Assembly (NCBI GenBank): GCA_963841705.1
Contig: CAWJDY010000037.1
Location: 40,841 to 104,840, forward strand
Direction: 5' to 3'
Source of the DNA: VAZQ01 sp963841705
GTDB taxonomy: Bacteria > Pseudomonadota > Alphaproteobacteria > Rhizobiales > Xanthobacteraceae
DNA: 64,000 nt
Below the pieces are notes generated by a model. It was not told where the DNA came from. It was given only the letters and a program-made list of their open reading frames with translations, and made no database searches. The position numbers were made by a program, and so were the translations under genes. This document shows positions 18,188-27,246 of this stretch, piece by piece (position 1 is the stretch's first letter; every line of letters starts with the position of its first letter).

Positions 18188-19054
18188 ATGGCCATCTTCA
18201 TTAGCTACAGCCGAGCGGACGCCGCGTTTGTCGATCAACTCGCACACAAGCTTGTAATGCGAAGGCATCATATTTGGATGGACCGATGGGAAATGAGCGT
18301 CGGTGATTCGCTGATTACTAAAATTTAGGGAGCACTCACTGAGTCCGACGCAATTCTGATTGTCCTTTCGAAAAATTCCGTCGCATCGGAATGGTGCAAA
18401 AAGGAGCTAAATTCCGGATTAATACGCGAGCTAGAGGAAAAACGGGTTCTCGTTCTACCTTGCGTTATTGACGATTGTGAAATCCCCCTGTTTTTGAAGG
18501 AAAAGATGTATGCAGATTTTAGAAAGGACCCGGACGAAGCATTAAAGCAGGTGGATGACGCCTTGCTTAGAATTACGAACCTTCAGCAAGGACGATTAGA
18601 GAGTCCAGGCTTCCACACGGACTGGAGCTATGATTGGGGCAGGGGGCGAAGTAGCGGCTTATGGCATTTTGAATGGACTTTTGTGGATCATGCCCCCGCC
18701 ATTGAGTACTGCATTCTCACGGAATGCAAGTTAGCATGTAACGAAATAGCGTCAGAGATATTTCAGAAATTAGATGAAGATGCGCGACAAGATTACATCC
18801 GTAGAGCGTTTTCGACTTTGATTGCTAAGACAAGCAAGAGCCGACTTAAAATTCGTATAGCGGACGCTTTTCGGCAAATTGGCCTGCTTGAAGAAATAAA
18901 AGGTGTAGGTGGCGAAGCCTGGCTGGCTGAGATATCTAGCCGGCGGATAGGGATCGACAATGGAAAGGATACTTTGGTCCATGTAGATCAGATTTTAGAG
19001 CGCGCCCTAGCGCATATGACCGCAAAGGCAACGGGACGGCCGTCGCGCGCCTAA
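18188..19054 (+). pseudogene. TIR-domain protein interrupted by an in-frame amber codon
   Basis: From ATG 18188 the frame reads MAIFISYSRADAAFVDQLA, WMDRWEMSVGDSLITKI, TAG (18326-18328, codon 47), then GALTESDAILIVLSKNSVASEWCKKELN. This is a complete TIR domain apart from the stop. The expected residue there is Gln (CAG), so a C-to-T change explains it. The SEWCKKEL segment contains the Glu that serves NAD cleavage in TIR NADases. The C-terminal 185 residues (for example WHFEWTFVDHAPAIEYCILTE) match nothing I recognise. The locus is A+T-rich relative to its surroundings, suggesting transfer. It would be a TIR effector if intact. Confidence 0.72.
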
Positions 19055-19153
19055 AATTTATCGCACCTGGTGTCGCGGCGTTTTGCTTGAAGCGCCAGCT
19101 AAGCGGCCCGGCTCAAAATTCAGCTAAGCCGGCGAATGGGCCACAAAGCCCCG

Positions 19154-19212
19154 GAAACGTTGGCAAGAACGGCGGTGCAAATCGCCGGTTGATATTTTCC
19201 GGCCAACGTTTC
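19154..19212. repeat. Nested inverted repeat
   Basis: GAAACGTTGGC (19154-19164) and its exact complement (19202-19212) enclose an inner hairpin CGGCG/CGCCG (19170-19187). The segment 19055-19469 otherwise shows no convincing gene. The structure could be a terminator for the TIR gene or a small mobile-element scar. Confidence 0.5.
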
Positions 19213-19469
19213 ATTTTCCACAGTGCCGACATGGTTCTGCCGCCAGCGGCGTGACGCCCGGCGACGTGGGGAAATTTTTCCAACAATTCCCCCAAACAAT
19301 TCGGAGTCGCGTCATGCACGAACGGCGCACCACTTTGTTTCCGATTGCGTTGAGTCCGGCGAAGCTCGCCGAATGCCTTGGCATTCGTGCGGAAGACTGC
19401 TGCGCCAGCGTCCGCCTTTAGCCGTGACGCAGTTGGGCGGTTGGGCGGGGTCGAAGGGTCGAAGCGGAA

Positions 19470-20096
19470 CTATGTCCCGATGTTCTCATCTGGGGGCGCC
19501 GGTTTGCCACTCTCCACGTTCTTACCAAATGCGACCAACTTCTCTAGAAGCTTCTGGTCCGGACGTGGACGACCAGACGCGAGAAAATTGAACACGACAA
19601 GAAATAAGACAGCGTTGTCCAGCTTATTACAGTGGGTTACCAGCTCTCCAGTCTGCGCCTTGATCTTCTGGTGTAGCTCCTTGCGCTGTGACCTAAAGAC
19701 GTGTTTCTCGATGGTGATCTTCCGCTTTTTTTCGGCTTCCGAGGCGTCGATCGTAATCTTATACACTGCGTGAACGATATCGTTTCGAACCGTCGCGAGG
19801 CGACTGAGCTGGTCCAGAAATGGAAGAAGGTGATCGCGCGGCTCACCTTCCCCTAGGCTGTGCTGAGCGAGGGCTTTAATCACCTCGTATCGGGTACTGA
19901 AGGCGTTCAGTGCATAGTAGATGACGCCTGCGGGCTGCGGCTCGCATCCAGCGAGATAAGACAGCAACCAAATCAGTCGGTCATCCAGCGATGCCCACTT
20001 CGTAACGACTTCGCCAATCAGTCGAAGAATTACGTTATATTCCTCCATCACACGAGCAAATTCTGGATCATCTTCGGTTTCGTCACCGTTTGCCAT
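19470..20096 (-). CDS. Hypothetical helical protein with a HEPN-like RNxxxH motif
   Basis: A 208-residue, mainly helical protein. The centre reads LSRLATVRNDIVHAVYKI; RNDIVH fits the R(N)x3-4H catalytic pattern of HEPN RNase domains. An acidic N-terminus (MANGDETEDDPEF) and a helical first half with KWASLDDRLIWLLSYLAG precede it. HEPN proteins are common toxins and defence components, and this one lies next to a TIR gene. It has no visible partner antitoxin gene. The motif is short, so assignment by fold is tentative. Confidence 0.5.
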   Translation of the reverse strand: MANGDETEDDPEFARVMEEYNVILRLIGEVVTKWASLDDRLIWLLSYLAGCEPQPAGVIYYALNAFSTRYEVIKALAQHSLGEGEPRDHLLPFLDQLSRLATVRNDIVHAVYKITIDASEAEKKRKITIEKHVFRSQRKELHQKIKAQTGELVTHCNKLDNAVLFLVVFNFLASGRPRPDQKLLEKLVAFGKNVESGKPAPPDENIGT

Positions 20097-20169
20097 TTAG
20101 AAGCTCCTACCCCAGAAACTTATCAGGCGCTAATTCGTTAACCCTCTCGCGCGGATCCGGAATGCCTTC

Positions 20170-20436
20170 ATGCGGTTTGTCCGCTTTCTCGCTTTTGTCG
20201 TGATCGCGGCCGGGCAAGCGGGCTGTGTAGGCGTTCCTTTCCCCGGGCTTGCTACGGTCACAGCAGCCCCGCCGCCTCCTCCTCCCGCCGACCTCGACAG
20301 CATTCTCTACGCTCGCCCCGCCGCTGTTCTCGCGCCCGAGCCCGCAGCGCTTCCCGTTCCCGCGGGGGGATACCGTCCCGGTGAGCGAGCGCTGGTTTTG
20401 ATTTTGCTCGCGTCTATTTCTTCATGTGCTTCCTGA
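20170..20436 (+). CDS. Small putative secreted or lipoprotein-like protein
   Basis: The 88-residue frame starts with a signal-like MRFVRFLAFVVIAAGQAGCVG, where Cys19 could be lipidated although the lipobox (QAGC) is not ideal. A proline-rich low-complexity linker follows. The last seven codons overlap the convergent dienelactone hydrolase gene. It may be the N-terminus of a longer gene cut off here. No function can be given. Confidence 0.35.
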   Translation: MRFVRFLAFVVIAAGQAGCVGVPFPGLATVTAAPPPPPPADLDSILYARPAAVLAPEPAALPVPAGGYRPGERALVLILLASISSCAS

Positions 20437-21091
20437 GGAAGTCCATGGAGCGTTGCCAAGCGAGCTTGGCGCTGGCTTCATGATAGCTGCCGCGCTCGTC
20501 GCAGTGGAAGCCGTGCTGCGCTTCCGGGTAGACGTAGATTTCGCTGTCCCCGCTCCGCTTCTTCTTGACGATCTCGACATCGCTCATGGGGATGGAGGCA
20601 TCCTTCTCGCCGAAATGCATCAGCGTCGGGACTTTCGGCTTCTCGTCGGCATTCTTTGCGATCTGCCCGCCGTAATAGCACACGGCCGCTGAAAGACCGT
20701 TGAGCCTGCACGCCGCCAGGAACGCGACGGTACCGCCCATGCAAAAGCCCATGATCGCAACCGGCCCGGTGGGCTTGAGCTCGTCGATTGCAGCCTGCAC
20801 GTCGCGCAGCATCGCGCCCCAATCGGGATTGGCGACGAATTTGCGTGCTTCCGCAATCTCGTCCGGCGAGTAGCCGCTCTCGAAATCCTTCACCTGGCGA
20901 TCGAACAGGGCCGGCGCAACGGCAGCATAGCCGTCCCCCGCCAAGCGATCGCAAACCGCGCGGATATGATGATTGACCCCGAAGATTTCCTGAATGACGC
21001 CGATACCGCCCTTTGCGGGGCCGGACGGGTCGGCACGATACGCACCTAATTGAAACTTGTCGGCTGACGTGAGCGTGAACTGCTTACCCAA
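20414..21091 (-). CDS. Dienelactone hydrolase family protein
   Basis: The protein is 225 residues, the usual size for the family. The nucleophile elbow is GFCMGG with Cys as nucleophile, Asp is in GEKDASIP and His in AQHGFHCDER, which gives the dienelactone hydrolase Cys-Asp-His triad. I chose the TTG start at 21091 because GGAGG stands 5 bases upstream and translation opens with LGKQFTLTSADKFQLGAY. The ATG version to 21235 adds 48 residues without family character. It probably hydrolyses a lactone or ester in ring-cleavage catabolism. Confidence 0.82.
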   Translation of the reverse strand: MGKQFTLTSADKFQLGAYRADPSGPAKGGIGVIQEIFGVNHHIRAVCDRLAGDGYAAVAPALFDRQVKDFESGYSPDEIAEARKFVANPDWGAMLRDVQAAIDELKPTGPVAIMGFCMGGTVAFLAACRLNGLSAAVCYYGGQIAKNADEKPKVPTLMHFGEKDASIPMSDVEIVKKKRSGDSEIYVYPEAQHGFHCDERGSYHEASAKLAWQRSMDFLRKHMKK

Positions 21092-21194
21092 GAGAACCTC
21101 CTGAACGTGAAGCCCGGCCAATTCGTGCCGGGGACACCCGATATTTCTCGCGTTCGCGCCCACAAAGCAACAGGGCCGGTGCTGCTCGTTAGAT

Positions 21195-22205
21195 CTACTG
21201 CGAGCCGAGTCCGAAGGCCTCCGCCAGGAGCTCATAGGACCGCCGCCGTGCGTTGTGGTCGTAGATCATGGTAGTAACCATGACCTCATCGGCCTTGGTT
21301 TCGGCGATCATGGGTTCGAGCCGCGCCAGCACGGCCTCCTTCGTGCCGACGAACAGACGGGCACGCTGCCGGGCGATGAGGGCGCGCTCCGCCGCGGAAT
21401 AGGGGAATGCCTCCGCCTCCTCCGGACTTGCAAGCGGAACATACTCGCCGCGCTGCCTGCGCACGAAGTTGAGATCGATGGTGGATGCAAGCCGCTGCGC
21501 CTGCGCATCCGTATCGGCACAGACTAGCGCGCATGCGAGAATGGCGTAGGGGTTCGGCCGCATGGCCGAAGGTTTGAAGGCCTGGCGATAGCTCAGCATT
21601 GCCGAGACTGGGTCGTACTCGGCGAAGTGATGCGCGAACGAGAATCCCGCCCCCACGATTCCCGCCAACTGCGCGCTGTAGCCGCTCGACCCGAGCAGCC
21701 AGATTGGCGGGAGCTTCACATCCTGGGGCATGGCGCGCACCGCGCGAAACGGATGGCCTTCGGGGAAGGCGCTGTTTTCGAACAGCAGCAGCTCCTGAAA
21801 GCGCTGCAGGAAATCGTCCTCTCCCGCGGCGTCCTGCCGTCGCCGCAGGGCATAGGAGGTGACCGGGTCCGTCCCTGGGGCGCGCCCCAGCCCGAGATCT
21901 ATCCGCCCCGGGAAGAGTGCTTCGAGCACCTTGAATTGTTCGGCGACCATGAGGGGGGCATGGTTCGGCAGCATGACGCCGCCGGAGCCCACGCGCATGC
22001 GTTGGGTCACCGCCGCAATTTGCCCGATCATGATGTCGGGGGCAGAGCTTGCGATCGAAGCAAGATTATGGTGCTCGGCTACCCAATAACGGACATAGCC
22101 GAGGCGATCAGCGAGACGCGCAAGGTCGAGCGAGTTCCGCAGGGCTGCGGCACCGGATGAGCCAGCTGCCACAGGCGAGAGATCAAGGACGGAGAGCGGT
22201 ATCAC
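21195..22205 (-). CDS. LLM-class flavin-dependent oxidoreductase (MsnO8/YhbW-like)
   Basis: A luciferase-like monooxygenase of 336 residues. PLSVLDLSPVAAGSSGAAALRNSLDLARLADRLGYVRYWVAEHHN is the characteristic start of the subfamily, and GGVMLPNHAPLMVAEQFKVLEALFPGRIDLGLGRAPGTDP is the FMN/substrate region. The GTG start at 22205 has AAGGGG upstream and removes an unconserved ATG extension. Members use FMNH2 and oxygen on small organics. The physiological substrate is unknown. Confidence 0.82.
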   Translation of the reverse strand: MIPLSVLDLSPVAAGSSGAAALRNSLDLARLADRLGYVRYWVAEHHNLASIASSAPDIMIGQIAAVTQRMRVGSGGVMLPNHAPLMVAEQFKVLEALFPGRIDLGLGRAPGTDPVTSYALRRRQDAAGEDDFLQRFQELLLFENSAFPEGHPFRAVRAMPQDVKLPPIWLLGSSGYSAQLAGIVGAGFSFAHHFAEYDPVSAMLSYRQAFKPSAMRPNPYAILACALVCADTDAQAQRLASTIDLNFVRRQRGEYVPLASPEEAEAFPYSAAERALIARQRARLFVGTKEAVLARLEPMIAETKADEVMVTTMIYDHNARRRSYELLAEAFGLGSQ

Positions 22206-22311
22206 GCGCCGATGCGCCCCTTCAGCCTGTACACCAGAACCGGGAACCCGCCCTCCGAAAAGACCCCGCTCAAACAAACAGATGGATGCGACTTAAACCA
22301 GCCGTCGGGCT

Positions 22312-22593
22312 TTAGTTTTGGCGCACCTGCCAATCTTTCTTCCAGCCGGTCAAGCGACCGTTGCGAAATTGCAGTGCCAGTGCGGAAGCAACGGGATACC
22401 CTCCGAGCACCCCGGCCTGCCCATAGGCGAGATAGATCTCCGAACCGTTGTCTCCGGAATAATACACCAGCGGTGCCCCAATCGCGACGGCAGCCTCTTC
22501 GATGGTCATCCCGAACGCCAAGGGCGGTGTGTTGGAAGGAACCCCGCAATAGGCGCCCCAGCACAGGCAAAGCGACGCAACAAAGCGTTTCAT
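22312..22593 (-). CDS. Hypothetical exported protein
   Basis: A 93-residue protein with an N-terminal signal-like segment MKRFVASLCLCWGAYCGVPS. The mature part contains MTIEEAAVAIGAPLVYYSGDNGSEIYLAYG and ends WKKDWQVRQN. The ATG at 22593 is chosen because it starts the signal peptide; the longer frame to 22719 adds a Cys/Arg-rich stretch without sense. I do not recognise the family. Confidence 0.55.
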   Translation of the reverse strand: MKRFVASLCLCWGAYCGVPSNTPPLAFGMTIEEAAVAIGAPLVYYSGDNGSEIYLAYGQAGVLGGYPVASALALQFRNGRLTGWKKDWQVRQN

Positions 22594-22743
22594 GCACGAT
22601 TCCCGCCGACAAGGGGCCACGCCGGGTAGCCGCAGCCCACTCCCCTTCGCCCGCTGCCCCAGCGCCCCCTGCTTTGGGTCAGAACACGCGCGGGCGGCAC
22701 GCGAACATGAAGACACCACTGTGTTGCAGATAAGGCGGCAAAC

Positions 22744-23442
22744 CTACTCGGCGGCGAGCAACTGCTCGGGCGCGGCCTGCTCCATCTGCTCCTGCGCGGG
22801 CTTTACGCCCCAGCAGACATACCAGGAACCGAACACAAACTCTTGCATTGCGAAGCTCTCGACCACGGGGGCAAGATGCTCCCAAGGCCTGATGAAGGGG
22901 TTGCCGAGCATGGTTCGCTTCATCAGCCAGAGCGCAAAGGGCAGAGCCAGCTGGCCGATGATGCCGGGGGGAACCTTGCCGTCCAATATCACGATGCGCC
23001 CACCCGGACACAGCAACTTCCAGGCGTGACCGAGCACGCCGAGATGGTGCGGCATGGTGTTGTAGGAAAGGCCGAAGAGAATGCCGTCGAGAGGCTCCGG
23101 CGGGATGTACTCGATCGCATCGCACTGGGTGACCTCGACGTTGCTCCACTGCTTGCGCCGGCATAGCGCACGCGCTTTCGCCAGCATGCCTGAGGAGAGG
23201 TCTACCCCGTAGATCTTGCCGCTCGCCCCGACGGCTGCCTGCAGCGCGGGAAAATTGCGGCCGGTGCCGCATCCGATCTCGAGCACGCGAGCACCGGGGC
23301 AAACCGCAAGCCGTTCGGCGGCGAGATCGCGCAGGTGCGGGGGAAACCAGAACAACCAGTCGAACAATGCCATGAAACCGGCAAGGCGATCATAGCGCCG
23401 CGCAATAAAGGCGCGTTCACAATCTACCCACTGATACTGCAC
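22744..23442 (-). CDS. Class I SAM-dependent methyltransferase
   Basis: A 232-residue methyltransferase. Motif I is VLEIGCGTGRNFPALQ, motif II is KIYGVDLSSGMLAKA, and CPGGRIVILDGKV is motif VI-like. The C-terminal part has a hydrophobic stretch (LALPFALWLMKRTML), as in PmtA/UbiE-related enzymes that act on lipids, so a membrane-lipid substrate is possible. It is not clearly in an operon with its neighbours. Confidence 0.8.
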   Translation of the reverse strand: MQYQWVDCERAFIARRYDRLAGFMALFDWLFWFPPHLRDLAAERLAVCPGARVLEIGCGTGRNFPALQAAVGASGKIYGVDLSSGMLAKARALCRRKQWSNVEVTQCDAIEYIPPEPLDGILFGLSYNTMPHHLGVLGHAWKLLCPGGRIVILDGKVPPGIIGQLALPFALWLMKRTMLGNPFIRPWEHLAPVVESFAMQEFVFGSWYVCWGVKPAQEQMEQAAPEQLLAAE

Positions 23443-23613
23443 TGGTGGTGTCGCCCCCGGAACCAGCGTAGACCATTCCCGTATCTGAGATTGGGCCCCG
23501 CCGTCTTGAGTTATCCACGTCGTCGCTCGTGGAATTTAACTTCTACAGCAGAGCCAAGGTTCGTGCCTGAGCGCACGCAAGCACAGGTGGCAAATAGTCG
23601 CATTCGCCAACGT

Positions 23614-24546
23614 TCATCCCTGTTTGCGCTTGTCGTGAGCACGACGACCGCTGCTCTCGTGCCAGAACAGGAAGAGCCCGGAAGCCACTACGATTGCGGA
23701 TCCGACGATCAGGGAGAGAGTCGGAACGTCGCCCCATATGGCGAAACCCAGAACGCTCGCCCAGATGAGCGAGGTATAGTAGAACGGCGATACCGCCGAT
23801 GCCGGCGCGAGATGCAGGGCGCGCGTCCACCAGAATTGTCCAATCGCATTGGATGTCCCGTTGAACACGATCCAGGCGCCGGCGAGCGGGTCGGGCGAGA
23901 CCCATCCAAGCGGCAACAGCAGCGCAAACAAGCCAGTCAGCAGGGTGAGCTGATAGAGCGTGAGCGTCTCGGTCAACTCGGTCGCTGTCATGCTGCGCAC
24001 ACCCACCGTAACCGAGCCATAGAGCACGGCATTTCCCAGCGCGAACAGGGCCCCCATCTGGAAAGCGCCGGCTCCGGGATGCGTCACCACAAGCACCCCG
24101 AAAAAGCCGACGAGCAGCGCGGCCCATCGCGCGAACCCTACTCTTTCCTTGAGTATGATCGCGGACGCCAGTGTCGCAAACAGAGGCGCTGAGAAGTTGA
24201 TGGCAATGGCGCCGGCGAGCGGCATCATGCTGAACGCGATCAACAGGAAAGTCTGAGAGACCGCTTGGGAAAGGCTGCGCAGGCCATGATGGTGCAAACG
24301 TCCAGTGCGAAACGCGACCCATCCCGTGCGCGGCAATATGAAGGCGGCGCAAACGATGAGGGATACCGCGCTGCGGGTGAACAGGACCTCTCCTACGGGG
24401 TAGCGGTCGACCAACCATTTTGAGACCGCACTCGATCCGGCAAACATCATGGTCGCGCCGACCATGTACAAAATGGCAAGCGGAACGTGCTCCCGACGCT
24501 GCGTGACAAGGGCCGCCGCCAAGCGGGTGCTGCTCGCTTTGCTCAC
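23614..24546 (-). CDS. DMT-superfamily (EamA) transporter
   Basis: Ten predicted membrane helices in two EamA repeats: GATMMFAGSSAVSKWLVDRYPVGEVLFTR opens repeat one, and GNAVLYGSVTVGVRSMTATELTETL opens repeat two. The GTG at 24546 (VSKASSTRL) is preferred; the 48 residues upstream in the longer frame are Arg-rich and not hydrophobic. It probably exports a metabolite or amino acid. It stands divergent to the DUF1902 gene. Confidence 0.78.
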   Translation of the reverse strand: MSKASSTRLAAALVTQRREHVPLAILYMVGATMMFAGSSAVSKWLVDRYPVGEVLFTRSAVSLIVCAAFILPRTGWVAFRTGRLHHHGLRSLSQAVSQTFLLIAFSMMPLAGAIAINFSAPLFATLASAIILKERVGFARWAALLVGFFGVLVVTHPGAGAFQMGALFALGNAVLYGSVTVGVRSMTATELTETLTLYQLTLLTGLFALLLPLGWVSPDPLAGAWIVFNGTSNAIGQFWWTRALHLAPASAVSPFYYTSLIWASVLGFAIWGDVPTLSLIVGSAIVVASGLFLFWHESSGRRAHDKRKQG

Positions 24547-24738
24547 GCCGATCTTCTCGCGACGACCACGCAAGTGGACCACCCTTATTGCACGAGCCGC
24601 GGCTGGGCGGCATGTCGCCTCCACATGACCGGCCAGCGATTTTGCGCATATTTGTTGCGGGTCATTGCGGGGCTCCACGCTCGACGACATCGGGCGGGAT
24701 CGCTATTTTCCGACCGCAACGACATTGGAGAGCGCTGT

Positions 24739-24942
24739 GTGACGCCTTACCGGGTGATTGTCGAGTGGGGCGAGGACGTGCCCGATCTTGCAACCGGCGC
24801 GGATACGTTCGAGGACTTAATTGAAAAGCTGAAGATCGTAATTCCCGAGCTGCTGGTGGAGAACGGTCAATTGCCCGCGGGAACGGATAGCGTGCCGTTT
24901 GCGATCCAGGCCGAGCCCATGGAACTCGCGCCCGTCGCTTGA
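24739..24942 (+). CDS. DUF1902-domain small protein (HicB-like)
   Basis: A 67-residue protein starting GTG: VTPYRVIVEWGEDVPDLATGADTFEDLIEKLKIVIPELL. The beta strand followed by TFEDLIEKLxxVIPELL is typical of DUF1902, related to the partial RNase-H fold of HicB antitoxins. GGAGAG lies 6 bases upstream. No HicA toxin gene is adjacent, so an antitoxin role is not shown. Confidence 0.65.
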   Translation: MTPYRVIVEWGEDVPDLATGADTFEDLIEKLKIVIPELLVENGQLPAGTDSVPFAIQAEPMELAPVA

Positions 24943-25069
24943 TGGCTGACACCTTTACGCCCCGCGTGAAGGCGGTTCTATCTAGCTTAGATTAGCCAGC
25001 TAAAGGCCGTGCGCAGGTTCCTGCTGCGCGCGACGCGGCGCTATGCCCCCCTCGACGCGCTTCTCCTGC

Positions 25070-26281
25070 TCAGTGCATGAGCTCGGTCACCTTTCCGTTC
25101 CTCGAGCGGCCCTGAGCGTAGTACTGGCCGATATTCCTCATCAGAGCAGCGTCGGAGACCGCGTAGATGATCGCATCGTTCTTGCCGATATTGATGTGGC
25201 GCCGCCACACGAAATTCGGCACCACGAAGATATCGTTCTGCGTCCAATCGAAGCGCTTGCCGCCGACCTCGGTCGCCCCGCTGCCCTCGATCACGACGTA
25301 AAATGTGCCGGCTGTCTCGCGTTTGAGCTCGGTCTCCTCGCCCGGACGCAGCAGCTGGGCGGAATAGTTGAGCGTCTTGAACACCGGCTCGCCCGTTACC
25401 GGGTTGACGAAGTCGACCTTGATGCCCTCGTGCGGATCGCCTTTTTCCTTGCGCAAACCGTGCAGGGTCTCGTGCACGTCAGCGCCGCGATAGTGGATGA
25501 GCGGTGCCGGGCTGCGGCCGACCCCAAGCTGGTGGCTGACGAAAGTCGGAAGCATCCCGCCGCGCCCATAGAGCCGGCGTGAGTATCCGTCGCTATGCGT
25601 CGTGGGCTGCACCGGCGTATTGCCTTGTGCGCCGGGCATGTTGTGGTCGACCCACGCCGCGTCGAGAAACTCCATCAGCGGCCAGTCCAGCACGTCGATC
25701 CAGATCGCCGGTTCGCTCGAATCGTTGCCGTGGTCGTGCCACGTCCCATTGGGAGTGAGGATGAGGTCGCCGCGCGCCGCATCGCAGCGCTCACCCTCGA
25801 CGACCGTATAGCCGCCTTTCTCCGACAGGATAGTCCGGCTTGCATTGGGAGAATGGAGATGGACCGGAGCGATGTCCCCCGGATTGTAGATCGAAATCGC
25901 GCACCGGATCGTATTGGTCACCTGCAGCCTGCCGTTCAGTCCGGGGTTGAGCAGCAGAATGCTTTGCCGATCGGCAAACTCGATTGGGGAGACCTCCGCC
26001 TTGCGCGCGATCTCCGAGATTCGGTGCAGATAGGGACTGAAATCCTTCCATTGCCACATATGCGGAAGTGTCTTCATCTGGCCTGCGGCGACGCGGCCTG
26101 AGGCCAGCTGTCCGCTGCCTTCGCCGGTCTCGCTGAACCAGGCACGCTGCGCGGGCGCGTTGGCCTGGGTGCGGACCCAGACGTTGTGCTTGGCGGCCTC
26201 AGCGTTGATGGCTTCCATCATCTCACGGGCTTTGTTGGAAAGCCCGGCGGGGGCTTTCGTCTGCGTCGCTGCAGCGGTCAT
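25070..26281 (-). CDS. Gentisate 1,2-dioxygenase-like bicupin
   Basis: A 403-residue bicupin dioxygenase. The first cupin has IAPVHLHSPNASRTILSEKGGYTVVEGE and NGTWHDHGND, which supply the His ligands for Fe(II) as in gentisate and 1-hydroxy-2-naphthoate dioxygenases. The second cupin has GSGATEVGGKRFDWTQNDIFVVPNFVWRRH. The ATG at 26281 has GGAGA 10 bases upstream. It lies at the end of a leftward group with two alpha/beta hydrolases, consistent with ring cleavage of a salicylate/gentisate-type compound. Confidence 0.82.
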   Translation of the reverse strand: MTAAATQTKAPAGLSNKAREMMEAINAEAAKHNVWVRTQANAPAQRAWFSETGEGSGQLASGRVAAGQMKTLPHMWQWKDFSPYLHRISEIARKAEVSPIEFADRQSILLLNPGLNGRLQVTNTIRCAISIYNPGDIAPVHLHSPNASRTILSEKGGYTVVEGERCDAARGDLILTPNGTWHDHGNDSSEPAIWIDVLDWPLMEFLDAAWVDHNMPGAQGNTPVQPTTHSDGYSRRLYGRGGMLPTFVSHQLGVGRSPAPLIHYRGADVHETLHGLRKEKGDPHEGIKVDFVNPVTGEPVFKTLNYSAQLLRPGEETELKRETAGTFYVVIEGSGATEVGGKRFDWTQNDIFVVPNFVWRRHINIGKNDAIIYAVSDAALMRNIGQYYAQGRSRNGKVTELMH

Positions 26282-26453
26282 GGCGTCTTCTCCTGTGGGA
26301 CGGGCTCGTTCGCTCATTACCTATGTACGATATTATGCCGCAAAGGCGAGGCTCTCAGTCACACCAGAAGGTCACACCAGAAGGCCTTGCGAGGTATGAC
26401 AGCGCCGCCTACCCAGCCGGCTCGCAGATCGCGGCCGCGGCTCCCGCTTTTTG

Positions 26454-27236
26454 CTACCCTTGCAGGAACTCGCGAACCGCACGGTTGAACCCCTCCGGCT
26501 GGTCGAGATTGGAGATGTGCCCGGCGCCTGCGAGCTCCACGTAACGCGAGCCTTGCAGGGCTTGATTGAGCTTGCGCATCGCCGCTGGTGTCGCGCCATC
26601 CTTTTCCCCGACCAGAAAGAGAACCGGCCGCCTCACTGTTGCGACCGCGTCGGCATAATTGTGGTCGGCAAGCGCGGCGGCGCACCCAACAAACCCATTC
26701 ACGGGCGTGCTGCGGATCATGTTTCGCACCTGGTCAAGATAGGGTGGATTGGCCTTGATCACATCCGTGGGAAACCAGCGCGTGATCGTCGGTTCGACCA
26801 GAGCCTCCATGCCCTGCGTTTGCGCAATCACAATGCGCTCTTCCCACTGCTGCGCGCTGGCCGGAGTCGATTGGCAGCCAGAGTCGCACACGATCACCCG
26901 GTCGAGCCGCTCGGGATGTTTCTCCGCCAACCCGAGGGCAGTCGCTCCCCCCATCGACAGGCCGGCGAAATGCGCCTTCGATATCGCCAACGCATCCATC
27001 AATCCAAGCGCATCGGCGATCAAGGTTTCGAAGCTATAGCGCCCAGCGGGCGCCTCGGTCGCGCCGTGGCCCCGCTGATCATAGCGCAGCACGCGGAACT
27101 CGGATTTGAATTCCTGGACTTGCCGCTCCCAGGCATCCAGATCGGTCGCGAGCGAATTGCTCCAAATGAGCCACGGTGCACCTTCGGAGCCGTCGATGCG
27201 GCAATTGATGGCGATGCCGTTGGACTTGACCTGCAT
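26454..27236 (-). CDS. Alpha/beta hydrolase, 3-oxoadipate enol-lactonase-like
   Basis: A 260-residue hydrolase of PcaD type: IDGSEGAPWLIWSNSLATDLDAWERQV, VLRYDQRGHGATEAPAGRYSFETL, nucleophile elbow FAGLSMGGATALG, Asp in LFLVGEKDGATP and His in ELAGAGHISNLDQPEGF. The ATG at 27236 has an excellent AAGGAGG site. It is co-directional with the next hydrolase, only 10 bases downstream of that gene's stop, so the two are probably co-transcribed. Confidence 0.85.
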   Translation of the reverse strand: MQVKSNGIAINCRIDGSEGAPWLIWSNSLATDLDAWERQVQEFKSEFRVLRYDQRGHGATEAPAGRYSFETLIADALGLMDALAISKAHFAGLSMGGATALGLAEKHPERLDRVIVCDSGCQSTPASAQQWEERIVIAQTQGMEALVEPTITRWFPTDVIKANPPYLDQVRNMIRSTPVNGFVGCAAALADHNYADAVATVRRPVLFLVGEKDGATPAAMRKLNQALQGSRYVELAGAGHISNLDQPEGFNRAVREFLQG

Positions 27237-27246
27237 TGCACCTCCT

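Noticed and set aside
15650..18328. Amber recoding as explanation of the two in-frame TAG codons
   Set aside because: Other genes in the window end with TAG, no suppressor tRNA is visible, and neighbouring genes show frameshifts and truncations, so ordinary decay is the simpler account. It is kept only as a remote alternative in the finding.
24739..24942. HicAB toxin-antitoxin pair
   Set aside because: Only the DUF1902/HicB-like gene is present; no HicA-like small gene lies on either side.
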